DNA of 30,416 bases from NCBI GenBank assembly GCA_023393375.1, contig JAEWLI010000183.1, positions 1 through 30,416 on the forward strand, given 5' to 3'. Below, in pieces: positions 26,601 through 30,416 of this stretch. This stretch comes from Bacteroidota bacterium (lineage in GTDB: Bacteria > Bacteroidota > Bacteroidia > Cytophagales > Cyclobacteriaceae). Positions within the stretch are counted from its first letter, which is position 1. The number at the start of each line of letters is the position of its first letter. Below the pieces are notes generated by a model that worked only from the letters and a program-made list of their open reading frames with translations, searched no databases and was not told the origin of the DNA. A program made the translations under genes and the position numbers.

Positions 26601-27399
26601 CCGTAATCTGCAAATTCAGTTTTGCGTTCTCATAGTTTTCGTCCAGGTCGGTAGTGGCATACCAGTCGAAGATATGTACATCCGATTTTGCATACAACCA
26701 AACATCGTCGAAAATACCAGCCAGGCGCCAATAGTCCTGACTTTCGAGATACACACCATCGGAATATTTAATTACGTTGACGGCAATGGTATTTTTGCCT
26801 GATTTCAGGTAACTGGTAATATCATATTCTGCGGGCTCTTGCGCACCTTGGTTGTAGCCCACTTCCTGTCCATTGATCCAGACGAAGGATGCCGAAGCGG
26901 TTTTCTCCATGCGCAAAAAAATGCGTTTTCCTTTCCAATTTGACGGTATGGTAAATGTTTTGCGATACGAGCCGGTTGGGTTGTATTCGCGCGGAACAAA
27001 AGGCGGATTGGACTTAAACGGATGTGCTACATTGCGAAACAGCGGATCGCCAAAGCCCTGCATTTCCCAGTTGGAGGGAACTGTAATTTCAGACCATTTC
27101 TGATCATTAAAATTTGATTTAAAAAAGTCCTTGGGTGTACCTTCCGGAGTATTGGCAAAATGAAATTTCCACTTTCCATTCAACGAAAGCACATTTTCTG
27201 ACTTCAATTTCTGATTTAATGCTTCATCAACCGACTTAAAAGGAATACAAACCGTGTGACCTTCAGTCTGGTTGATTTCAAACACCGCTGGATTTTCGAT
27301 GAAATGATAAACGTTCGCAAATTTCGATTGCTGTGCTGATAAAGTAAAAATTGCCAAAGTGAAAAATAAACCAACTATTAAACCAACTAATTTTTTCAT
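23629..27399 (-). CDS. GH2 beta-galactosidase (LacZ-type) with inserted LamG domain, secreted
   Basis: 1256 residues. The signal peptide MKKLVGLIVGLFFTLAIFTLSA precedes a GH2 sugar-binding domain (about 70-230, with WEMQGFGDPLFRN and PTGSYRKTF) and an immunoglobulin-like domain. The TIM barrel has acid/base Glu479 in FWSAGNEAGEG and nucleophile Glu547 in FMDEYLSVAGNAGGGLDEYW, matching LacZ Glu461 and Glu537. A LamG/concanavalin-like domain follows at about 609-790 (KGIDLNGHDQWVEV, ELTVSLWIYP, WHHVAGIYDGKTISLFID). The LacZ-type C-terminal domains end the protein (LNVWRAPLANELDDW, VEWFGRGPQENYPDRKTG). Role: hydrolysis of beta-galactosides in the periplasm or at the surface, with LamG perhaps binding polysaccharide. 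The gene is more GC-rich than its neighbours. No SusC/SusD pair is nearby. Confidence 0.93.
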   Translation of the reverse strand: MKKLVGLIVGLFFTLAIFTLSAQQSKFANVYHFIENPAVFEINQTEGHTVCIPFKSVDEALNQKLKSENVLSLNGKWKFHFANTPEGTPKDFFKSNFNDQKWSEITVPSNWEMQGFGDPLFRNVAHPFKSNPPFVPREYNPTGSYRKTFTIPSNWKGKRIFLRMEKTASASFVWINGQEVGYNQGAQEPAEYDITSYLKSGKNTIAVNVIKYSDGVYLESQDYWRLAGIFDDVWLYAKSDVHIFDWYATTDLDENYENAKLNLQITVNNQSKTDKQNYKVLTSLFDASNALVQNFTSDAVQLTADNKQIIHISSEVLNPKKWTAETPNLYRLTMELLNNEGKTEEVITGRIGFKETDIRNQVFYLNGKAIKLNGINTHMQHPTLGHTMDEATIRKDFELFKQFNINCVRISHYPPVKRYLELADEYGFYIIDEAGVEAHATEYLSDNPDWEPMYRDRVRKMVLHDRNHPSILFWSAGNEAGEGKNICAVIEEGRKYDNTRYWMYGGNAFSHPCEEIIGPRYATPFDLKTQVGMVPESIDPRPSFMDEYLSVAGNAGGGLDEYWDVIYRYPRIMGGAIWDFVSPGLLEPVRKLTDSSPNKVATHIMGRAKLVAGHEGKGIDLNGHDQWVEVYQDKNIEISGNELTVSLWIYPRDLMKMGGTILTKGNNQFGLQQNGADHLDFYIYTNKKEFIRAELPKDWTHNWHHVAGIYDGKTISLFIDNKKVAEKPVTGNITNFPFPLNVGKNAETHGQHTSVYLCDAIIDKVGIFPKAIEINDLYTSKPDLKNRAALWLDFEQEQNDGKFFSYGIGARTYGSIWPDRVPQPEMWQIKKSAQPISVKWSNAEKMEIEVENRNFFTNTNAFEARWNLEENGISIASGKLEVDVEPEAKKIYVLPISKPQLKAGATYLATVSFHSKEATPWAPKGFELCWDQLELPWIVPADKKLVQHQTNPLKVTDNQQHLIVSGVNFDYTFNKADGQLYSMKYMGTELLKQGAQLNVWRAPLANELDDWTTYTVSVFPRSEGYGRMVAAPWYSIGLDKMTSKLESFRVENKAENIIVSIREIALFGNGRAGFENEMIYTISPDGEISLQHTINPNGNMPMSLPRIGTKWVFNNQMQNVEWFGRGPQENYPDRKTGYRLGLYQSTVDAMFEPYLIPQDFGLRTDNQYVRLTNNEGIGIEFSATQPFNFNCYNYSTENLSKAKYTYQLVKSDGVTFNFDYQTTGVGCTAIGVINKYQTIPQTIQFTSSIKPYKINK

Positions 27400-27503
27400 G
27401 CTCGATTATATTTTTATCTTGATGGATACTATATTTTTTCTCCTCCGACACAAAAGATGATGCGTGGCAGACGACCCTAATAAGCACCTCGCTCCCAGTG
27501 TTT

Positions 27504-27540
27504 TATACCACGTGTTGTAGCCAGTGCATTTTGTCTGGTC
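27504..27540 (-). repeat. Module-boundary repeat, copy A
   Basis: Minus strand TGGCTACAACACGTGGTATA shares GCTACAAC and ACGTG with copy E, in opposite orientation, so E and A bracket the beta-galactosidase. On the plus strand the adjoining TGTCTGGTC (27532-27540) recurs at 28419-28427 next to copy C. Confidence 0.5.
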
Positions 27541-27541
27541 T

Positions 27542-27694
27542 CTATAAATCTTTAGGATCCAAACGAATTACTTTTCCATTGTCAGAAATAACCAAATCAA
27601 AATTGCGTTCCTTTTTGGATTTTATCAGTTTTTGATAAGTCAAATCAAGTCCTTTTAATATCTTTTCCCGTATAATATTATCCTTTTTAGTCAT
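27542..27694 (-). CDS. Small protein next to a broken zeta toxin gene, probable antitoxin partner
   Basis: 50 residues, starting MTKKDNIIREKILKGLDLTY and ending ISDNGKVIRLDPKDL. It is charged and helical at the start, with a short beta-like end. Its ATG overlaps the toxin reading frame by 8 bases (ATGACTAA on the minus strand), a coupling typical of toxin-antitoxin or operon partners. Small proteins of this pattern sit beside zeta-type toxin genes in other Bacteroidota as far as I recall; I cannot prove the assignment. The frame is intact although the toxin is broken. It is flanked on the downstream side by repeat copy A. Confidence 0.62.
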   Translation of the reverse strand: MTKKDNIIREKILKGLDLTYQKLIKSKKERNFDLVISDNGKVIRLDPKDL

Positions 27695-28240
27695 TCATCA
27701 ATTTGTTTTTAATTATATCAAATATACTAATATTTTTAATATCTAATTTTTTATCAGCGTACCCCTCAGCTACAAAGTCCGATTGTAGATTTGAATTATC
27801 AAAGATCATCCAATAGTTACAAATTGGAAGGTATAAATTGAATAAGTTTTTCAAATCCCGCATTGTATCTACGAATAATAGTTTGTTCTGGAATATTGTG
27901 TCCCCCTTCACTGACCCTGTTTTTTACTCTTTCTCTGGCAAGTTTATGTGAATCAAAATAAAAGAAAATTAAAGTAACCTGATATCCTTTAGATTTAATT
28001 TTTAAATCGTGTTTACATAATTCTTTGTTGCCAAAGTTGTCATAAATGCAAAATCGCTTTGTTTTATTATAAGTTTATCAATCATATTTAGCATTAGTCT
28101 ACCTGCTTCATTGCAGCTTTATCAAGGTTGAATGGTGATAATCCCCGTGCAATTTCATCAGCGTTTATAAATTCCTCACTATTCACCATTTCTGGTAAGG
28201 ATGTAAATGAAGCGGTTGTTTTTCCAAATCGGAGTACGAT
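27687..28240 (-). pseudogene. Zeta-toxin-family P-loop kinase, frameshifted remnant
   Basis: Reading the minus strand from about 28240, three frames together give one recognisable zeta-toxin protein. First segment: GKTTASFTSLPEMVN, EEFINADEIARGLSPFN. Then, after a one-base loss near 28110: NEAGRLMLNMIDKLIIKQSD, FAFMTTLATKNYVNTI (normally FAFETTLAT). Then, after a shift near 28000: KSKGYQVTLIFFYFDSHKLA, RERVKNRVSEGGHNIPE, IIRRYNAG. Then, after an extra T near 27855: LKNLFNLYLPICNYWMIFDN. The Walker A region is also degraded (no GxNGAGKT before GKTT). Family role: kinase-like toxins acting on peptidoglycan precursors or nucleotides. This copy cannot make an active protein. Confidence 0.85.
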
Positions 28241-28251
28241 GGTTTCGCATC

Positions 28252-28290
28252 ATTTGCTACAACGATTTGCGGCTTTGCGTAGGGGCGGGA
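28252..28290 (+). repeat. Module-boundary repeat, copy B
   Basis: TTTGCTACAAC (28253-28263), identical to the core of copy E, followed by GATTTGCGGCTTTGCG. It lies exactly at the decayed 5' end of the zeta-toxin remnant, so the breakpoint of that module coincides with the repeat. Confidence 0.5.
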
Positions 28291-28350
28291 TTAAAAGCAC
28301 AAACTTTCAGCTTTGCTCCAAAGTTAATAATAAGGACTAATGTTTAATTT

Positions 28351-28427
28351 ACCCCGTCAGCGCACCGACGCAAAACCGTTGTTAATAGCTGTGGCTTTCT
28401 GTCGTCCATTGTTTGCCATGTCTGGTC
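28351..28427 (-). repeat. Module-boundary repeat, copy C
   Basis: Plus strand GACGCAAAACCGTTGTTAATAG resembles the minus strand of copy B (GCCGCAAATCGTTGTAGC), so C is inverted relative to B. TGTCTGGTC follows, as beside copy A. The stretch 28291-28466 has no gene. Confidence 0.4.
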
Positions 28428-28466
28428 GTGTGTCTGCTGAACCAATAAAAAAGTAGACAAGGGAAA

Positions 28467-29036
28467 TTAACGGATATTTTTCCTAATCCTGCTCAACGAA
28501 GATTGTGTAATACCTAAATACGAAGCCAAATATGAAAGAGGTACACGGTTTGCCAATGTTGGGAAATTAGTGATAAATTTAAGGTAGCGCTCTGTTGCAT
28601 CTTCAGTCATCATAGGACTGATTTTGTTTACCTTTTCAGCTAATCCTTTGGCTGTGATTTTTGAAACAATTCTATCCCACTCAATAATAGTCATTGACAA
28701 TTCATTCATTGCTGCTTTAGATAAAACAAGATATTTACAGTCTGTAACAGCTTGAAGATATTCTGTAGAAGCACTCCCTTGATTGTAGTTGTTTATATCC
28801 GCAACAAAATTGTTTTCCTCAAAGAAGAACTTGGTTACTTCATCGCCTCGGTTGTTGTAATAACAAACTCTCATAATTCCTTCGGTGAGGAAAATAATTT
28901 CACGAGGGATTTTTCCTGCTTCGTGATAGTATTCGTCTTTTTTAATTTCCTTAAATACTACTTTGCTTTTTATTAAATCAATTTGTTGTTTGTTTAGATT
29001 TCCGAACTTCAATAAATAAATGATAAGCGATTCCAT
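28467..29036 (-). CDS. Crp/Fnr-family transcriptional regulator
   Basis: 189 residues: a cyclic-nucleotide-binding-type beta-barrel (about 25-115: YYHEAGKIPREIIFLTEGIM, KFFFEENNFVADI), a dimerisation helix, and a C-terminal winged helix (VPLSYLASYLGITQSSLSRIRKNI). It has no N-terminal Cys cluster, so it is not an Fnr-type Fe-S sensor, and cAMP-contact residues are not clearly conserved, so the ligand is unknown. It starts 5 bases after the epimerase stop on the same strand; the two form one operon, with the regulator second. A 16-base palindrome upstream of the operon is a candidate self-operator. Confidence 0.9.
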   Translation of the reverse strand: MESLIIYLLKFGNLNKQQIDLIKSKVVFKEIKKDEYYHEAGKIPREIIFLTEGIMRVCYYNNRGDEVTKFFFEENNFVADINNYNQGSASTEYLQAVTDCKYLVLSKAAMNELSMTIIEWDRIVSKITAKGLAEKVNKISPMMTEDATERYLKFITNFPTLANRVPLSYLASYLGITQSSLSRIRKNIR

Positions 29037-29041
29037 AATTT

Positions 29042-30007
29042 TTATTTTCTCATTAGGTTTAATCCTTGTTCAATAGTTACAAATGTTTTGTAGCCAAGTT
29101 CTGTTCTTGCTTTTTTGTCGGTGGTTATAAATTCCAATCCTAAAATATTTACAAAGCCTTTGTAAAGCGGTGGATGCCCACTAAGACGGAAAGTTCTCCA
29201 AACAAATTCCATAACCGAAGCAACCCGCTTTGCCATTGCCAAAGAAACAGCTTTATCGGGAACAGTTACACCTTGTGTGCCAACATATTTTTTTATGAAG
29301 TCTTTGAAAACTGGTGTTTCTCCGTCTGTAATAAAATAGGCTTTCCCGTTTTGTTCTGATTTGTCTGCTAAAATTAAAGCGTGGCAAACATTGGCAACGT
29401 GGCAGGTTACTAAACGATGTTTACCGCCCTCAATAAATTGCATTCTTCCTTTCTTTACAGCATCTATAACACCTGCCAAAGTGTTGGGGTCGCCTTTTCC
29501 CCAAATCATTGGCGGTCTTACTGCAATGGTATGAAAGTTTTTTGTGTTTGCTTTCAAGACTAAATTCTCGGCTTGTAGTTTTGTTAGTGAATAGCCGTCA
29601 ATAATATTGTCGGAAATAAAGGTTTCATCAGCATTTACAATCGGTTTGCCATTCATAATTACCGAAGCTGCACTTAGATAAACAAACTTTTGAACATTGG
29701 CATTTTTTGCAACTTCCAATAATAATTCGGTTGCTTCAACATGCAGTTTTTTGAGGTCTTTCTCGGAAGCAAAAAAGTCAACCGAAGCTGCTAAATGAAA
29801 AACAGTTGCACAATTTTTTACGCCAATTGCCAACGCTTGTTTATCGTTCAAATCGCCTTTGATGGCTGTTGCTCCCAAAGTTTCTACTTTGTGAATGGCT
29901 TGTGTTGAACGAGCCAATGCTTTTACCTGATACCCTTGCTCTATTAGCATTGGGATTAGATTTTGACCTACAAAACCTGAACCCCCTGTTACGAATACTT
30001 GTTTCAT
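29042..30007 (-). CDS. NAD-dependent epimerase/dehydratase-type extended SDR
   Basis: 321 residues. Rossmann start VFVTGGSGFVGQNL, then FHLAASVDFF, LSAASV (Ser) and YSLTK (catalytic Tyr-x3-Lys), followed by AVRPPMIWGKGDP. The overall pattern is that of extended SDRs close to 3-beta-hydroxysteroid dehydrogenase/NAD-epimerase proteins, and the C-terminal half has the hydrophobic ligand-binding blocks (FVWRTFRLSGHPPLYKGFVN). Substrate unknown: sugar nucleotide, sterol-like or short aldehyde are all possible. The frame is intact. It is the first complete gene of a unit that ends with the Crp/Fnr regulator. Confidence 0.88.
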   Translation of the reverse strand: MKQVFVTGGSGFVGQNLIPMLIEQGYQVKALARSTQAIHKVETLGATAIKGDLNDKQALAIGVKNCATVFHLAASVDFFASEKDLKKLHVEATELLLEVAKNANVQKFVYLSAASVIMNGKPIVNADETFISDNIIDGYSLTKLQAENLVLKANTKNFHTIAVRPPMIWGKGDPNTLAGVIDAVKKGRMQFIEGGKHRLVTCHVANVCHALILADKSEQNGKAYFITDGETPVFKDFIKKYVGTQGVTVPDKAVSLAMAKRVASVMEFVWRTFRLSGHPPLYKGFVNILGLEFITTDKKARTELGYKTFVTIEQGLNLMRK

Positions 30008-30079
30008 TTTTTTTGTTTTTTTATTTAGTTGGTTAATAAATTCTTATCCGAATGTTGGTTTGTCCAAAGCATGAAATTC

Positions 30080-30205
30080 CTACATATCCGCGGCAGTTTT
30101 TGTAGTTTGAGCTAATATTGTAAGGCTGGAAAACAATAAGCCTGTGGTTAGTGCGGTGATTTTGCCTTTGTGCAGGCTACTTGGTTGTGAAATAATTTTG
30201 CCCAT
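30080..30205 (-). pseudogene. Truncated signal-peptide-bearing ORF
   Basis: 41 residues: a charged N-terminus, then ITALTTGLLFSSLTILAQTT, which reads as a Sec signal peptide with a cleavage site after LA, then a TAG stop 10 codons later. In-frame sequence continues a further 12 codons after that stop to TAA, with no recognisable domain. It probably is the head of a lost exported-protein gene, now part of the leader of the epimerase operon. A real small secreted peptide cannot be excluded. Confidence 0.4.
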
Positions 30206-30235
30206 AATTTTAAATTTTAGAAATTAATTATGGTA

Positions 30236-30280
30236 CAAAGGTGCTTCGCTAATAAATAGAAACATTTGCCATTTGGCAAA
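30236..30280 (-). promoter_or_regulatory. Candidate Crp/Fnr-type operator with imperfect -7 box
   Basis: TTTGCC-ATTT-GGCAAA (30265-30280) is a 6-bp arm palindrome with a 4-base centre. Downstream on the minus strand, CACCTTTG (30243-30236) is one mismatch from the -7 consensus. The palindrome centre would lie about 42 bases before the predicted start of transcription, the usual place for a Crp-type activator. It precedes the operon encoding a Crp/Fnr protein. Confidence 0.4.
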
Positions 30281-30382
30281 AAGTGATTTTTAGGTGGTGG
30301 ATGGGCTTGGTTTGTTTGTCTTTCTAATTTTTTATCCTGTAAGGTCTGAGCTTTTCTTGGTTAGTGTTTGCCTGTCGGTTGG

Positions 30383-30416
30383 GGTCGTCCCGCCATTGCA
30401 ACTAACATTTCGGTGG
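30383..30416 (+). repeat. Module-boundary repeat, copy D (continues past the window)
   Basis: Plus strand CCATTGCAACTAACATTTCGG resembles copy B (TTTGCTACAACGATTTGCGG) with small gaps and has the same orientation. It marks the right side of the epimerase-regulator module and is cut by the window end. Confidence 0.35.

Noticed and set aside
23481..27523. Transposon carrying the beta-galactosidase with copies E and A as terminal inverted repeats
   Set aside because: The inverted match is short and imperfect, there is no transposase between the copies, and no target-site duplication is visible.
28128..28340. 70-codon plus-strand ORF opposite the toxin remnant
   Set aside because: It runs across the antisense of the zeta-toxin remnant and repeat copy B; no family-like sequence.
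28351..28410. Integron attC site at copy C (TAACAACGG on the minus strand resembles the attC start)
   Set aside because: No matching right-hand GTTRRRY core at the expected distance and no integrase in the window; kept only as a generic repeat.

Overview
The window looks like a chromosome segment from a member of the Bacteroidota, most likely a Cytophagales-type bacterium. Evidence for this: a DUF2851 protein found essentially only in this phylum; several upstream sites matching the Bacteroidota sigma factor consensus (TTG/TTTG, then about 19-22 bases, then TAnnTTTG); weak or absent Shine-Dalgarno sequences; AT-rich DNA; and family variants typical of the phylum (NtrC/NtrY-like pair, cyclophilin with a lipoprotein leader, NdpA-like nucleoid protein, LamG-containing GH2 enzyme). 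This placement is inferred; no rRNA or other phylogenetic marker is present.

Layout. 1-2478 (+): sigma-54 response regulator (cut by the window edge) overlapping an NtrY-like sensor kinase. 2746-8611 (-): acetyltransferase with trhO (tRNA hydroxylase); DUF2851 with a polytopic membrane protein (overlapping stop and start); pyrF downstream of a RAYT/Y1 transposase gene with a REP-like hairpin at its 5' end. 8806-13099 (-): ftsK-lolA and pyrD. 13203-15755 (-): cyclophilin lipoprotein, a cysteine-cluster protein, a cold-shock protein and a SlyD-like FKBP isomerase, with clear terminators. 16010-21099: quinone oxidoreductase (+), small lipoprotein (-), membrane-anchored SDR and NdpA (-), DUF4136 protein (+). 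21395-23218 (+): a 607-residue protein I recognise only distantly as a nitronate-monooxygenase-like barrel.

The first 23 kb reads as ordinary housekeeping chromosome with compact minus-strand operons. From about 23.35 kb to the end the character changes to accessory DNA: intergenic repeat debris, a GC-richer GH2 beta-galactosidase with an inserted LamG domain, a zeta-toxin gene broken by at least three frameshifts next to an intact 50-residue partner gene, and an operon of a nucleoside-diphosphate-sugar-epimerase-like protein plus a Crp/Fnr regulator. These modules are separated by at least five imperfect copies of a short motif (best form TTTGCTACAAC), in alternating orientation, which suggests a mosaic of acquired units.

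Functionally, the left part covers stress and nitrogen-type two-component sensing, tRNA modification, pyrimidine synthesis (pyrD, pyrF), chromosome segregation (ftsK, NdpA), lipoprotein transport (lolA) and protein folding (two unrelated peptidyl-prolyl isomerases). The right part adds polysaccharide breakdown and a decayed toxin-antitoxin locus.
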